Source of the DNA: Clostridia bacterium
GTDB lineage: Bacteria > Bacillota > Clostridia > Christensenellales > Borkfalkiaceae
Assembly (NCBI GenBank): GCA_017626495.1
Contig: JAGAIP010000005.1
Location: 186,001-250,000 of the forward strand
Reading direction: 5' to 3'
DNA: 64,000 nucleotides
Under the pieces are notes generated by a model, which saw only the letters and a program-made list of their open reading frames with translations, searched no databases and had not been told where the DNA came from. Positions 53,812 through 63,826 of this stretch are shown here, piece after piece. Numbering within the stretch: position 1 is the stretch's first letter; the number at the start of each line of letters is the position of its first letter. A program made the translations under genes and the position numbers.

Positions 53812-55056
53812 TTATTCGTTATCTTCGGACAGTTCGATGGAGCGTGTATGCTCGATGGGTTTCCACTTCGGCGTATAGAACATCGCCCAAAAAGCAATGG
53901 GGATAAACGTAATCATGTAGAGCGGAAACGTGAAATTATAAAAAATCTTCTTAAATGTAGTCGTTTTGATGCGCTTCCACTCCGTAATCGTCGTAATCGT
54001 TCCGATGAGGAACATACTGCCGTACATAGAGAGGAACATTTCGCCGAGCGAACGCAACACAAACAGCGCGTCGCTCCCTGCGACGATTCCCCAAACGACG
54101 ATCGCGATATTTACAAGCACGGACAGAACGGCTAAGACGAAACCGGGCATAAAGGCGAACGCCATGTCGTAGCAAGCGAAGTTGCCCGTGAACATTCCTT
54201 TGACAAGTTGTTTGAAATACTTTCCTATGACTTGAAATCCGCCCTTCGACCAACGCAGTCTCTGTCTCCAAGATTGCGCGAACCGAATGGGTTGCTCGTC
54301 GAAAAATTCAGCGTCTTTGCAATAGCCGATTTTTTTGCCCTTGATGGCGCAATCCACGGAAAACTCGACGTCCTCCGTCAGAAGATGGAAGGGCCAATCC
54401 CCGAGGTCTTCCGCAATTCTCCTGCTGAACAGAAATCCCGTTCCGGAAACCGCACAGCCGGTTCCGAGAATGTCTCTCGCCCCGTTCAAATAGACGCTTT
54501 CGCGCAAAAACCAGAGCCCGATACCCGCGCTCAACCAGTTATCGCCGTAATTTTTACTGTTTCTGTAACTCGTAACGGCGTCGTACCCCTGACAGAAGGT
54601 CTCGTTCATGCGCTCTATGTAGTCTTTTTTCAACAGATTGTCCGCATCGAATACGAAATAACCGTCGAATCCTTCGGGATACTCCTCTTTGAGATGTCGG
54701 AGCATCTCCTGCATCGCATACCCTTTGCCCACGTTCTGCGGATCGTTCCTGTAATACACGCGCGCGCCGAGCGATAACGCGATTTCCGCCGTTCGATCGG
54801 TGCATGCGTCCGCCATGACGAAAATATGAATGAGATTCGCGTCGTACGTCTGCTGTCTGATGCTCCTGATGAGATTTCCGATTACCTTTTCTTCGTTTCT
54901 CGCGCAAATCAGGACGGCGTAATCGTTTTTCTTCAATTCATATTCTTTCTTTTTCTTCTTTCCGAATAATGCTACGGGAATATAAACCAATTGATGGAAA
55001 TAGCATACAAAGAAAATAATGGAAATCGCTATACTGATATACCGCAAAATATCCAT
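53812..55056 (-). CDS. Membrane-bound processive family 2 glycosyltransferase
   Basis: 414 residues from the ATG at 55056 (GAGAGGCG upstream). One N-terminal TM helix (~5-27) precedes a GT-A catalytic domain: VLICARNEEKVIGNLIRS, VFDADN (DAD metal site), the acceptor/base LLTEDVEFS and the processivity motif QRLRW. Three to four C-terminal TM helices follow (~285-400). Such enzymes polymerise and export beta-linked polysaccharide, such as poly-N-acetylglucosamine, hyaluronan- or cellulose-type chains. Product unknown. Monocistronic, with a consensus promoter overlapping a palindrome, so it is probably tightly regulated. Confidence 0.88.
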   Translation of the reverse strand: MDILRYISIAISIIFFVCYFHQLVYIPVALFGKKKKKEYELKKNDYAVLICARNEEKVIGNLIRSIRQQTYDANLIHIFVMADACTDRTAEIALSLGARVYYRNDPQNVGKGYAMQEMLRHLKEEYPEGFDGYFVFDADNLLKKDYIERMNETFCQGYDAVTSYRNSKNYGDNWLSAGIGLWFLRESVYLNGARDILGTGCAVSGTGFLFSRRIAEDLGDWPFHLLTEDVEFSVDCAIKGKKIGYCKDAEFFDEQPIRFAQSWRQRLRWSKGGFQVIGKYFKQLVKGMFTGNFACYDMAFAFMPGFVLAVLSVLVNIAIVVWGIVAGSDALFVLRSLGEMFLSMYGSMFLIGTITTITEWKRIKTTTFKKIFYNFTFPLYMITFIPIAFWAMFYTPKWKPIEHTRSIELSEDNE

Positions 55057-55077
55057 TTCACACGCCTCTCTTCTCTT

Positions 55078-55099
55078 TTGTATTGTGTATGTAATACAA
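55078..55099. promoter_or_regulatory. Palindromic operator candidate at the glycosyltransferase promoter
   Basis: TTGTATT (55078-55084) and AATACAA (55093-55099) form a perfect 7-bp inverted repeat with eight bases between. It starts at the -10 and covers the transcription start, a repressor position. Confidence 0.6.
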
Positions 55100-55127
55100 T
55101 TATACAATCCCGTATTTACGGTGTCAA
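55099..55127 (-). promoter_or_regulatory. Consensus promoter of the glycosyltransferase gene
   Basis: TTGACA (55127-55122), 17 bases, TATAAT (55104-55099) on the minus strand. Confidence 0.85.
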
Positions 55128-55150
55128 GTGTTTTCTTAGAACATATAAAA

Positions 55151-55174
55151 AAGAATTCTTTCGCACGAATTCTT
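55151..55174. terminator. Second hairpin downstream of the ribosomal operon
   Basis: AAGAATTC / GAATTCTT with flanking A and T runs, about 30 bases past the main terminator. Confidence 0.5.
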
Positions 55175-55200
55175 TTTTCTTTCCGTTATCCTATCAAACA

Positions 55201-55230
55201 AAAAAAGGACAGAGCGCTCTGTCCTTTTTT
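55201..55230 (-). terminator. Terminator of the spc/alpha ribosomal operon
   Basis: A perfect 30-base palindrome centred on GAGCGCTC with A6 and T6 ends, 14 bases after the rplQ stop codon. Confidence 0.9.
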
Positions 55231-55243
55231 GGTTTTTTGTCGA

Positions 55244-55747
55244 TTAAACAAGCTCGATGATAGCCGTTTCCGCAGCGTCGCCGCGACGTTCGCCCGTGAG
55301 GTAAACTCTGGTGTAGCCGCCGCCCTGTCCGAGTTCTTCTGCGCGAGCAGCGTACTTGGGAGCGTACTCGTTGAAGATCTTATCGACGAGAGGGTGTCTG
55401 GAATCTGCGGTTCTTGCCTTGAAGTCAGCCTTCTTTTCGTTGAAAGCCTTTACTTCCTGCAAGTCGTAGATCTTTGCCATGATCGCACGACGAGCGGCAA
55501 GCTTCTTAACGCCGTCCTTCGTTGCTTTGACTTCTACTTCCTTACCCTTGCTGTCTTTCTTGACAAGCGTGATTTCCTCGACGTCTGCATAGGTGTTGAT
55601 CGCCTTCGTGAGAAGCTTTTCCACATAAGGCTGAACTTCCTTTGCCTTTGCATGCGTCGTTTCTACTTTACCGTACCAAAGGAGCTGAGATGCAAGGTTT
55701 CTGACGAGTGCAGTTCTTTCCTTTGCGGTTCTTCCTAATTTAGACAT
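55244..55747 (-). CDS. rplQ: Ribosomal protein L17
   Basis: 167 residues. Starts SKLGRTAKERTALVRNLASQ and ends GGGYTRVYLTGERRGDAAE, both typical of bL17. It is longer than the usual ~115-130 residues because of an insert at about residues 55-80 (LVKKDSKGKEVEVKATKDGV) and ~105-130. Last gene of the operon, one base after rpoA. Confidence 0.95.
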   Translation of the reverse strand: MSKLGRTAKERTALVRNLASQLLWYGKVETTHAKAKEVQPYVEKLLTKAINTYADVEEITLVKKDSKGKEVEVKATKDGVKKLAARRAIMAKIYDLQEVKAFNEKKADFKARTADSRHPLVDKIFNEYAPKYAARAEELGQGGGYTRVYLTGERRGDAAETAIIELV

Positions 55748-55748
55748 T

Positions 55749-56705
55749 TTAATCCTCCTTGATTGCTAGCGAAAGACCGAAAGATTCCAGCTTCTGGATT
55801 ACTTCGTCAAGAGACTTTCTGCCGAGATTTCTCACCTTGAGCATTTCGTCCTCTGTCTTTCTGGTTAAATCTTCTACCGTGTGAATATTTGCACGCTTTA
55901 AGCAGTTATAAGAACGGACGGAAAGATCCATATCTTCGATCGCCATCGCAAGCACCTGTTTCTGCTTGTCGTCCTCCGTCTTGACAAGGATATCCATACC
56001 CTTGATGCTTTCGGAAAGGTTGACGAAGAGATTGATGTGATCTTGCATGATCTTTGCGGCGAGGGAAACGATTTCTTTTCCTGCAAACGCACCGTTCGTC
56101 CAGACTTCCATCGTGAGCTTGTCGTAATCGGTGTTCTGACCGACTCTGGTATTTTCTACGTTGTAGTTGACCTTTTTGACGGGCGTATAGATGGAGTCGA
56201 TGGGAATATAGTTGATGATAGGCTTTTTGTTCGCAGACGCAGGTTTATATCCCCTGCCTCTGCCGATCGTCAATTCCATATCAAGCTTGCTGCCTGCGTC
56301 TACCGTGCAGATATACTGATCCTTATTGATGATCTCGATTTCGGAATCTTGTTCGATGTCTGCACCCGTAATGACTGCGGGGCCTTCTTTTGAGAGGTGC
56401 AAAACTTTGGTGTAATTTTTCTCTGTCACTTTCGTCTTAATCGCCAAAAGCTTCAGGTTAAGAATGATTTCGGATACGTCCTCTTTCACACCTTCGACTG
56501 CGGAAAACTCGTGTTTCACGCTGCCGTCGGGGAAGAAACGAATACCTTGAACCGCAGCTCCGGGAAGAGAGGACAGAAGAATTCTTCTCAGACAGTTACC
56601 GATCGTGAGTCCGAATCCCTTTTCAAGAGGTTCGACGACAACTTTCGCGTAGCTTTGTCCCTCGTTCTCCTCGACTTCGATTTTTGGCATATCCATTTCG
56701 ATCAT
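55749..56705 (-). CDS. rpoA: RNA polymerase alpha subunit
   Basis: 318 residues, the normal length. The N-terminal assembly domain has [20 protein letters not shown] (~30-50), and a linker leads to the C-terminal DNA- and activator-binding domain at ~245-310 ([31 protein letters not shown]). GGAGGTAGCACC precedes the ATG. Lies between rpsD and rplQ as in most bacteria. Confidence 0.98.
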   Translation of the reverse strand: MIEMDMPKIEVEENEGQSYAKVVVEPLEKGFGLTIGNCLRRILLSSLPGAAVQGIRFFPDGSVKHEFSAVEGVKEDVSEIILNLKLLAIKTKVTEKNYTKVLHLSKEGPAVITGADIEQDSEIEIINKDQYICTVDAGSKLDMELTIGRGRGYKPASANKKPIINYIPIDSIYTPVKKVNYNVENTRVGQNTDYDKLTMEVWTNGAFAGKEIVSLAAKIMQDHINLFVNLSESIKGMDILVKTEDDKQKQVLAMAIEDMDLSVRSYNCLKRANIHTVEDLTRKTEDEMLKVRNLGRKSLDEVIQKLESFGLSLAIKED

Positions 56706-56731
56706 GGTGCTACCTCCTTATTCTATTTTCA

Positions 56732-57322
56732 TTACTTGGAGTACAACTCGACAATCATGTGCTCTTCAAGCTGAGTATCAATGTCCTCTCTTGCAGGAAG
56801 CGCCAGAACTTTACCTTCCAATTTTTCGGTATCGAATTCGACCCATTTAGGCATATTTGCGGCTTTCGTCTCTTTGATTGCCTTGAAATATGCACTTTCC
56901 TTACTCTTCTCTCTGACAACGACGGTTTCGCCTGCCTTTACAATATAAGAAGGAATGTTTACTTTTTTGCCGTTTACAAGGAAATGTGCGTGAGAAACGA
57001 GCTGTCTTGCTTGAAGACGAGTCTTAGCAAGTCCCATTCTGAATACGACGTTATCGAGTCTTCTTTCAAGGAGGGAGAGCATGTTTTCACCGGTTACACC
57101 CTTCATGCGGTCTGCCATGTCGTAGTATTTTCTGAACTGCTTTTCGTTTACGCAGTAGATGAACTTTGCTCTCTGTTTTTCACGAAGCTGAAGTCCGTAT
57201 TCGGAAACCTTACGGGTCTTTCTTCCGGAGGTTCTGATGGACTTCTTGTAGCATCCGATGGTTGCAGGATCCATTTCAAGGAATCTGCATCTCTTCATCT
57301 TATGATATTTATTGATTGCCAT
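56732..57322 (-). CDS. rpsD: Ribosomal protein S4
   Basis: 196 residues. The S4 RNA-binding domain is at about residues 90-150 ([39 protein letters not shown]). The N-terminus lacks the four-cysteine zinc site, so it is the zinc-free form. S4 nucleates 30S assembly and often autoregulates the alpha operon. Confidence 0.97.
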   Translation of the reverse strand: MAINKYHKMKRCRFLEMDPATIGCYKKSIRTSGRKTRKVSEYGLQLREKQRAKFIYCVNEKQFRKYYDMADRMKGVTGENMLSLLERRLDNVVFRMGLAKTRLQARQLVSHAHFLVNGKKVNIPSYIVKAGETVVVREKSKESAYFKAIKETKAANMPKWVEFDTEKLEGKVLALPAREDIDTQLEEHMIVELYSK

Positions 57323-57336
57323 TTATTTATCCTCCA

Positions 57337-57729
57337 TTATACTCTTCTACGCTTGGGAGGTCTGCATCCGTTGTGAGGGATGGGAGAAACGTCCGTGATA
57401 AGCGTGATTTCAAGTTCGCAAGCCGCCAAAGCACGGATAGCGGATTCTCTACCTGCGCCGGGACCCTTTACGTATACTTCTACGCTGCGAAGTCCGTGCT
57501 CTTTTGCTGCTCTCGCCGCGGTCTCTGCCGCCATCTGCGCTGCGAAGGGAGTACCTTTTCTGGAACCCTTGTAGCCGAGAGAGCCTGCGCTGGACCAGGA
57601 GATTGCATTACCGTTCATATCGGTGATCGTAACGAGGGTGTTGTTGAAGGAGGACTGAATGTGAACCTGACCTTTATCAACTTTCGTAAGCTCTTTACGC
57701 TTTTTTACGATTTTTTTCGTTGCTGCCAT
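57337..57729 (-). CDS. rpsK: Ribosomal protein S11
   Basis: 130 residues. [34 protein letters not shown] and the basic tail [15 protein letters not shown] are all characteristic of uS11. Confidence 0.98.
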   Translation of the reverse strand: MAATKKIVKKRKELTKVDKGQVHIQSSFNNTLVTITDMNGNAISWSSAGSLGYKGSRKGTPFAAQMAAETAARAAKEHGLRSVEVYVKGPGAGRESAIRALAACELEITLITDVSPIPHNGCRPPKRRRV

Positions 57730-57743
57730 GACTATCTACCTCC

Positions 57744-58112
57744 TTACTTCTTCTTCTTAGCGATAGCTCTTGCAGGACCCTTTCTGGTTCTTGCGTTTCT
57801 CTTGGTGCTCTGTCCGCGAACGGGAAGTCCCTTTCTGTGACGAACGCCTCTGTAACATCCGATTTCCATCAGACGCTTGATGTTAAGGCTGACGGAACTT
57901 CTGAGTTCGCCTTCTACGTGCAAATTATGTTCAATATAGTTTCTCAATTTGGATACGTCGTTCTCGTCCAAATCTTTGACTCTCGTATCAGGATCGATCT
58001 GCGTTTCTGCGAGAATCTTCTTGGAAGTAGCAAGTCCGATACCGTAAATATAGGTAAGACCGATCTCTACTCTCTTCTCTCTGGGTAAATCTACACCGGC
58101 AATACGTGCCAT
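57744..58112 (-). CDS. rpsM: Ribosomal protein S13
   Basis: 122 residues. [34 protein letters not shown] and the tail [18 protein letters not shown] identify uS13. A GGAGG site precedes the ATG. The 130 bases upstream up to rpmJ hold a small stem (AAAGCGAA/TTCGCTTT, 58223-58240). Confidence 0.98.
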   Translation of the reverse strand: MARIAGVDLPREKRVEIGLTYIYGIGLATSKKILAETQIDPDTRVKDLDENDVSKLRNYIEHNLHVEGELRSSVSLNIKRLMEIGCYRGVRHRKGLPVRGQSTKRNARTRKGPARAIAKKKK

Positions 58113-58242
58113 TGATCTCTAACCTCCGTTAAATTTCTTGTAAATATAGAATTTATGCTCAACCGAACGCACCCGGATACAGTGGAAAATGCGTCTGAAT
58201 GCGTCGCCTTATTTTCAGTTTCAAAGCGAAACTTCGCTTTGC

Positions 58243-58359
58243 TTAGCCCTGTCTCTGCTTATGGCTTTTGTTCTTGGAGCAAATAACCATGACTTTGCCG
58301 TCTCTTTTGATGACTTTGCACTTATCGCACATGGGTTTTACTGAAGGTCTGACTTTCAT
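58243..58359 (-). CDS. rpmJ: Ribosomal protein L36
   Basis: 38 residues read directly from the minus strand: [20 protein letters not shown], then a segment with Cys-27 and His-33, ending KQRQG. The three cysteines and the histidine form the zinc-binding (C+) type of bL36. AAGGAG lies nine bases upstream. Confidence 0.96.
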   Translation of the reverse strand: MKVRPSVKPMCDKCKVIKRDGKVMVICSKNKSHKQRQG

Positions 58360-58397
58360 TGTTTTTCTCCTTACTTTATAATAGTTTGCGAATGGCG

Positions 58398-58619
58398 TTA
58401 AGACTTGCTGCGCCAGATAATTCTGCCTTTGGTCAAATCATACGGGCTCATTTCGAGCTTTACCGTATCACCCTCGATGATTCTGATATAGTTCATTCTG
58501 AGTTTTCCGGAAATATATGCCGTGATGATATGCCCGTTGGAAAGTTGTACCTTAAAGGTTGCGTTGGGAAGCGCTTCCACAACTTTTCCTTCGGCTTCGA
58601 TAACGTCGTTTTTGGACAC
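58398..58619 (-). CDS. infA: Translation initiation factor IF-1
   Basis: 73 residues forming one OB fold ([40 protein letters not shown]). The start codon is GTG, with the GGAGG site provided by the last codons of the KOW gene upstream. Position between map/KOW and rpmJ is canonical. Confidence 0.97.
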   Translation of the reverse strand: MSKNDVIEAEGKVVEALPNATFKVQLSNGHIITAYISGKLRMNYIRIIEGDTVKLEMSPYDLTKGRIIWRSKS

Positions 58620-58623
58620 TGAC

Positions 58624-58911
58624 TCAATCCTCCGATTTCATTTTCGAATCTTGCACCTTGTATGATTTGAGTGCAGAATAGATTTCGCTGTCAAAAACCT
58701 GTCTCCCGCTTTTCAGTTTCTCACCGATGGTAAGTGAGGTCGACAAAGGTTTTACGTGCTTTCTTTGTTTCTTTTTGAGATTCGCAAGCTTTTTGTATTC
58801 GCCGTCCGTCAGGTACAGGTATTTCCCGTCTGTTTTCGCCACGAGAAACGCTCTTCCCGCATCCCGACCTTTCAGGCTCTCTACAATATCTCCGATAACG
58901 ATTTCTTCCAT
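58624..58911 (-). CDS. KOW-domain RNA-binding protein (L14e-like)
   Basis: 95 residues from ATG 58911, one base after the map stop codon. The KOW motif is seen in [20 protein letters not shown], followed by a [20 protein letters not shown] basic segment. In Firmicutes a gene of this kind often lies between map and infA and is thought to bind RNA or ribosomes; the precise role is unknown. Confidence 0.85.
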   Translation of the reverse strand: MEEIVIGDIVESLKGRDAGRAFLVAKTDGKYLYLTDGEYKKLANLKKKQRKHVKPLSTSLTIGEKLKSGRQVFDSEIYSALKSYKVQDSKMKSED

Positions 58912-58912
58912 C

Positions 58913-59659
58913 TTATACCGTAAGAATCTCAACACCGTCTTCACGGATCACGATCGTATTTTCGTAATGTGCCGCTTTGCTGTGGTCGCGCGTTACGCTC
59001 GTCCAGCCGTCGTTCAGCGTTACGACTCTCCAATCGCCTGCCGTAATCATCGGCTCGATACAAATGACCATGCCTGCTTTGAGACGCATTCCCGTACCCT
59101 TCTTTCCGAAATTCGGAACGGAAGGATCTTCATGCATCTCTCTGCCGATGCCGTGCCCCGTGAAGGAACGCACGACTCCGAATCCGTGGGATTCGGCATA
59201 GGACTGCACACGATAACCGATATCGTAAAGCGGAGACCCCGCTTTCAGACCGTCAATCGCTTCAAAGAAACACTGTCTGGTAACTTCGACGAGTTTTTTG
59301 TCCTCTTCGGAACCTTCTCCGACGATGAACGTTCTTGCGCCGTCGCCCTGCCAGCCGTTTTTGAGTACACACAGATCCACGCTGACCAGATCGCCGTTTT
59401 TCAGGATCTGATCCTCGGAAGGAATCCCGTGTACCACAACTTCATTGACGGACACGCACGCAGACGCAGGGTACCCTTCGTAGCCGAGACAGGAAGGGAT
59501 CGCCCCGCAGCTCTTGATATAATCATATACGAGCTGATCGACGTCTTTTGTGCTCATGCCGGCATGAAGATGCCGTTCGACGAAACGCAAGGTCTCTCTG
59601 ACGATATGACAGGATTCCCTCATCGCGTCGATTTCTTTTTCCGATTTGATTGAGATCAT
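58913..59659 (-). CDS. map: Methionine aminopeptidase, type I
   Basis: Removes the initiator methionine from nascent chains. 248 residues. Metal ligands are visible in DLVSVDLCVLKNGWQGDGAR (two Asp), TGHGIGREMHEDP (His), IEPMI (Glu) and the C-terminal AHYENTIVI (Glu). No strong ribosome binding site precedes the ATG, which is one base after the adk stop codon, so translation is probably coupled. Confidence 0.97.
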   Translation of the reverse strand: MISIKSEKEIDAMRESCHIVRETLRFVERHLHAGMSTKDVDQLVYDYIKSCGAIPSCLGYEGYPASACVSVNEVVVHGIPSEDQILKNGDLVSVDLCVLKNGWQGDGARTFIVGEGSEEDKKLVEVTRQCFFEAIDGLKAGSPLYDIGYRVQSYAESHGFGVVRSFTGHGIGREMHEDPSVPNFGKKGTGMRLKAGMVICIEPMITAGDWRVVTLNDGWTSVTRDHSKAAHYENTIVIREDGVEILTV

Positions 59660-59660
59660 T

Positions 59661-60296
59661 TTACTTCAAATATTTGTCAAGTTCCGCGGAAACAACGCCG
59701 AACAGGACGCTCGCAGGCGCTTCCGTACCTGTGCAGTTGAAGATGACGCCCTTCTTGGTATAGTAATCGATGAGGGGAGCCGTCTGATCGTTGTAAACTG
59801 CAAGACGGGAACCTACGGTTTCGGGATTGTCGTCGGCACGCTGATACAGTTCGCCGCCGCACTTTGCACAGGTGGTCGATCCGTTCAGGGTGTCAACGTG
59901 ATAGCTTTCACCGCATGCTTTGCACACTCTTCTTCCGCAAAGACGGTTCATGAGAAGTGCATGGTCAATGTTGATATTGATGCAGAGGTCTACCTTGGAA
60001 AAACCGTCGAGCTGTTCAGCTTGGAAGGTATTTCTGGGGAAACCGTCAAGAAGGTAACCGTTCTTGCAATCGTCTTTTGCGATACGCTGTTTTACGATTT
60101 CACAAGTAACTTCATCGGGAACGAGCTTACCTGCATCGATATAAGATTTTGCGAGCAAGCCGATTTCGGTCTTATTCTTGATATTCTCGCGGAAGATATC
60201 TCCCGTGGAAATATGAACCAAGCCGTAACGCTCGGAAATCATGCTTGCCTGAGTTCCTTTACCCGAACCGGGTGCACCAAGTAATACGATGTTCAT
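59661..60296 (-). CDS. adk: Adenylate kinase
   Basis: 211 residues. P-loop LLGAPGSGKGTQASMI. NMP-binding ISTGDIFRENI and DGFPRNTFQAEQL. The LID has a zinc site made of CKACGESYHV and CAKCGGEL, as in Gram-positive enzymes. Balances AMP, ADP and ATP. Sits between secY and map. Confidence 0.98.
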   Translation of the reverse strand: MNIVLLGAPGSGKGTQASMISERYGLVHISTGDIFRENIKNKTEIGLLAKSYIDAGKLVPDEVTCEIVKQRIAKDDCKNGYLLDGFPRNTFQAEQLDGFSKVDLCININIDHALLMNRLCGRRVCKACGESYHVDTLNGSTTCAKCGGELYQRADDNPETVGSRLAVYNDQTAPLIDYYTKKGVIFNCTGTEAPASVLFGVVSAELDKYLK

Positions 60297-60308
60297 CTTG
60301 TTTCTCCC

Positions 60309-61628
60309 TTATTTTAAGAATCCTTTATACGTCTTCATCATGAGCTGGGATTGAAGTTGCTTGTCGAATTCGAGCGCTACGGATACGACGATCAAAATAC
60401 CTGTCGTTGAGAAGACATTGACAAATTCGCTGCCTGCGATAGAGAAGATCAAGGAAGGAATGAACGCGATGAGAGAGAGATAAATCGCTCCGAACAGCGT
60501 GATCCTGTTGTTGATCTTTCTGAGGTAATCTGCGGTCGGCTTACCGGGACGAATACCCTGAATGAAGCCGCCGTTTCCCTGAATACTCTTGGAGATATCT
60601 TCGGGATTAAACTGGATCTGCGCATAGAAGAAGGCAAATGCGAAAATCAGGAGACACAGCACGAGGACGTACGCCCAACTGCCGGAATCGAAATGTTCGC
60701 TCCACCATGCGTATGCGGAAGAATTCGGCCAGAACAATCCCATGATCATGGAAGGGAAGGAGATGATCGAGAATGCGAAGATCAAAGGCATGACGCCGCT
60801 TCCCGAAATCTTCATGGGAATATTGCTCGACTGTCCGCCGTACATCTTTCTGCCCTTTACCTGTTTTGCGTACTGAACGGGAACTCTTCTCTCTGCAAGG
60901 TCAACGGTGACGATGAGGAAGAATACGACGATTGCAAGCACTGCGAAAATAGCGAGATCTACGAGGTTCTGCATGCCGTCGTTCGCATAGCTGCCGAAAC
61001 CGAAGATGCCTTCGATCTTGGCGAGAATGGTAAGACCTGCCGTTGCGAGAATACCGACGAAGATGATCAGGGAAGTACCGTTTCCGATACCGTACTCGGT
61101 GATTCTGTCACCGATCCACATGACGATACAGGAGCCTGCGGTATAAACGATGGACATGTAGATATATGCGAGCCATTTCTGGTTGAAGAACATCGACATG
61201 TCGATTACGTTTCCGCTGCTGGATGCATAATTTACGATGATACCGATGGACTGAACGATTGCAAGAACGATTGCAAGGTATCTCGTGTACTGTGCGATCT
61301 TCTTTCTACCGTCTTCGCCCTGTTTGGACAGAGCCTCCAAAGCGGGAATACCCACGCTGAGGAGCTGCATGATAATCGATGCGTTGATATAAGGTCCGAT
61401 ACCGAGAGCGAACAGCGTTGCGTTTGCCATTGCGCCGCCGGTGATCATGCTCATCAAATTCAAAAAGTTATTGTTTGCGTTTGCAAAGTTATCTGCAAAC
61501 GAAGAACTCGAAATACCGGGAACAGGGATATACGATCCCAAACGGAAGATGAGCAGGAATAAAAGAGTCATCCAGATCTTTTTACGGATCTCTTTTACTT
61601 TGAATGCGTTTTTTAATGTTTCAAACAT
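60309..61628 (-). CDS. secY: Protein translocase subunit SecY
   Basis: 439 residues with ten TM helices that form the protein-export channel. Recognised from RLGSYIPVPGI near the N-terminus, NASIIMQLLSVGIPALEALS, GIGNGTSLIIFVGI, RRVPVQYAKQVKGRKMYGGQ and PEDISKSIQGNGGFIQGIRP. Co-transcribed with the ribosomal proteins. Confidence 0.98.
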   Translation of the reverse strand: MFETLKNAFKVKEIRKKIWMTLLFLLIFRLGSYIPVPGISSSSFADNFANANNNFLNLMSMITGGAMANATLFALGIGPYINASIIMQLLSVGIPALEALSKQGEDGRKKIAQYTRYLAIVLAIVQSIGIIVNYASSSGNVIDMSMFFNQKWLAYIYMSIVYTAGSCIVMWIGDRITEYGIGNGTSLIIFVGILATAGLTILAKIEGIFGFGSYANDGMQNLVDLAIFAVLAIVVFFLIVTVDLAERRVPVQYAKQVKGRKMYGGQSSNIPMKISGSGVMPLIFAFSIISFPSMIMGLFWPNSSAYAWWSEHFDSGSWAYVLVLCLLIFAFAFFYAQIQFNPEDISKSIQGNGGFIQGIRPGKPTADYLRKINNRITLFGAIYLSLIAFIPSLIFSIAGSEFVNVFSTTGILIVVSVALEFDKQLQSQLMMKTYKGFLK

Positions 61629-61687
61629 CTTCTTTCTCCAAACTGTCCGGTTTTCTTACCGTGCCCCTTTCGGGGCAAGGCAATTCA

Positions 61688-62146
61688 TTATTCAACTTCT
61701 GCCGTTCCGCCTGCAGCCTCGATGGCTGCCTTTGCGGACTCGGAGAACTTCTGAGCCTTTACGGTCAAAGCTACTTTAAGCTCGCCGGAGCCGAGTACCT
61801 TCAAACCTACGGGGTTCTTGACGGACTTTGCAAGTCCGTTCTCCATGACAAAACCGAAGTCGACGACCGTGTTTGCGGGAAGATCGTTGAGTGCGCCGAT
61901 GTTTACAATGACGTACTCTTTTCTGAACTTATTGTTGAAACCGCGTTTAGGAACTCTTCTGAAAAGAGGCATTTGTCCGCCTTCGAATCCGGGTCTGACG
62001 CCGCCGCCGGAACGAGCCCACTGACCTTTATGTCCCTTACCGGAAGTCTTACCGAGACCGGAACCAACACCTCTGCCTAATCTCTTGGAGGAAGTTACCG
62101 CGCCCTCAGCGGGTGCAAGTTTTCCGATTTTCATTTCCATAGACAT
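61688..62146 (-). CDS. rplO: Ribosomal protein L15
   Basis: 152 residues. [38 protein letters not shown] and a C-terminal beta-rich segment identify uL15. AAGGAG is placed for the ATG at 62146. Confidence 0.97.
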   Translation of the reverse strand: MSMEMKIGKLAPAEGAVTSSKRLGRGVGSGLGKTSGKGHKGQWARSGGGVRPGFEGGQMPLFRRVPKRGFNNKFRKEYVIVNIGALNDLPANTVVDFGFVMENGLAKSVKNPVGLKVLGSGELKVALTVKAQKFSESAKAAIEAAGGTAEVE

Positions 62147-62158
62147 ACTTGTGACTCC

Positions 62159-62341
62159 TTATGCGTTCTCTACGTTTTCTACTTTTACGAGGTGACGCAC
62201 TTTCGTGATCATACCTCTTACGCATGCGTTATCTTCGCATACTTTGCTGGAACGGATCTTTTTGAGGCCGAGCGCAGCTACGGTGTCCTTCACTGCCTTG
62301 ACTTCGCCGATCGTGCTCTTAATCAATGTGATTTTAATCAT
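62159..62341 (-). CDS. rpmD: Ribosomal protein L30
   Basis: 60 residues, whole protein: KITLIKSTIGEVKAVKDTVA and the tail MITKVRHLVKVENVE are characteristic of uL30. Confidence 0.97.
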   Translation of the reverse strand: MIKITLIKSTIGEVKAVKDTVAALGLKKIRSSKVCEDNACVRGMITKVRHLVKVENVENA

Positions 62342-62353
62342 GATGTCCTCCGA

Positions 62354-62875
62354 TTAACCGATGATTTCTTCAACGGTCTTGCCACGAAGCGCGGCAACTT
62401 CTTCTGCGGACTTCAAAGCTCTGAGGCCTGCGATGGTAGCCTTAACGCAGTTTGCCTTGTTCTGGCTGCCATGGGACTTCGTTCTGATATCCTTAATTCC
62501 TGCTGCTTCCATGACCGCACGGACGGGACCGCCTGCGATAACGCCGGTACCTTGTGCGGCGGGCATCATGAGAACGGAACCTCTGCCGAATACGCCGAGT
62601 ACTTCATGAGGAATGGACGTACCGCAAACGTTTACGGAAACCATGTTCTTCTTCGCTTGCTGAGTAGCCTTTTCGATTGCTTCGGGGACTTCCTTTGCCT
62701 TTCCGGTGCCGAGACCGATGCGGCCGTTTCCGTCGCCTACGAGCATCATGGCAGCAAATCTCATGTTCTTACCACCTTTTACGGTCTTGGAAACACGGTT
62801 TACTTCGATGAGCTTTTTTACAAGTCCGTCGTTTTCTTCCTGTCTTCTTGCAGGTCTGTTATTTTCTCTTGCCAT
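62354..62875 (-). CDS. rpsE: Ribosomal protein S5
   Basis: 173 residues. The double-stranded-RNA-like domain ([40 protein letters not shown]) and the C-terminal [20 protein letters not shown] are typical of uS5. Confidence 0.98.
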   Translation of the reverse strand: MARENNRPARRQEENDGLVKKLIEVNRVSKTVKGGKNMRFAAMMLVGDGNGRIGLGTGKAKEVPEAIEKATQQAKKNMVSVNVCGTSIPHEVLGVFGRGSVLMMPAAQGTGVIAGGPVRAVMEAAGIKDIRTKSHGSQNKANCVKATIAGLRALKSAEEVAALRGKTVEEIIG

Positions 62876-62892
62876 TTTTCGTCACTCCTCAA

Positions 62893-63261
62893 TTAGAAAT
62901 CAAGACCGGCTTCACGAGCACCGTCTGCTACTGCCTTTACACGTCCGGTGTAAAGGTAACCGCCTCTGTCGAACACAACAGTCTTGATGCCTTTTTCCAA
63001 AGCACGCTCGCCTGCTACCTTTCCGACTACTGCCGCAGCTTCCGTCTTGGTCATATCGGCGATCTGGGTCTTTACAGCCTTTTCCATCGTAGACGCGGAC
63101 GCAAGAGTTACGCCCTTCGTATCGTCGATGATCTGTACATAGATGTGATTCAAGGATCTATATACGTTAAGGCGGGGAGCTTCTGCCGTTCCGGCAATAT
63201 GCTTTCTGACACGAGCGTGTCTTCTCTGTCTTACAGAGTTTTTATCAATTTTAGAAATCAT
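62893..63261 (-). CDS. rplR: Ribosomal protein L18
   Basis: 122 residues. [20 protein letters not shown] and the tail [20 protein letters not shown] identify uL18, which binds 5S rRNA. Confidence 0.98.
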   Translation of the reverse strand: MISKIDKNSVRQRRHARVRKHIAGTAEAPRLNVYRSLNHIYVQIIDDTKGVTLASASTMEKAVKTQIADMTKTEAAAVVGKVAGERALEKGIKTVVFDRGGYLYTGRVKAVADGAREAGLDF

Positions 63262-63271
63262 AATTTACTCC

Positions 63272-63814
63272 TTATTTCTTGCCCTTACCGGAGGTCTTAC
63301 CTTCCTTACGCTCGATGACCTCATCCTTATAACGGATACCGTATCCGTGGTAAGGTTCGGGTTCTCTGATTGCGTGGATGTCCGCTGCGACCTGACCTAC
63401 GAGGCACTTGTCGATACCGCTGACAACGATTTCGGTTGCGGAAGGACATTCGAACTTGACGCCTGCAACTTCTGCAACCTCTACGGGATGGGAGAATCCG
63501 ACGTTGAGAACGAGTTTGTTACCCTGCTTTGCGACCTTCCAACCTACGCCGTTTACGATGAGGCTCTTGGCATATCCGGCGGTAACGCCGACTACCATGT
63601 TGTGAAGGAGTGCTCTGTAAAGTCCGTGAAGCGCGTCAGCCTCTGTGTTCTGAGCCGTGAGGACGACTTCTCCCTTGTTTACTTCTACGTTTACGCCCTT
63701 TTTCATGGTCTCCGTAAGCGTACCCTTGGGGCCCTTTACGGTGAGGACGTTGTCTTTTACGTTTACTTCTACGCCTGCGGGAAGTTTAACAGGCATTTTT
63801 CCGATTCTTGACAT
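63272..63814 (-). CDS. rplF: Ribosomal protein L6
   Basis: 180 residues. SRIGKMPVKLPAGVEVNVKD, GVGWKVAKQGNKLVLNVGFS and REPEPYHGYGIRYKDEVIER are characteristic of uL6. Confidence 0.98.
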   Translation of the reverse strand: MSRIGKMPVKLPAGVEVNVKDNVLTVKGPKGTLTETMKKGVNVEVNKGEVVLTAQNTEADALHGLYRALLHNMVVGVTAGYAKSLIVNGVGWKVAKQGNKLVLNVGFSHPVEVAEVAGVKFECPSATEIVVSGIDKCLVGQVAADIHAIREPEPYHGYGIRYKDEVIERKEGKTSGKGKK

Positions 63815-63826
63815 CTGCCTGCCTCC

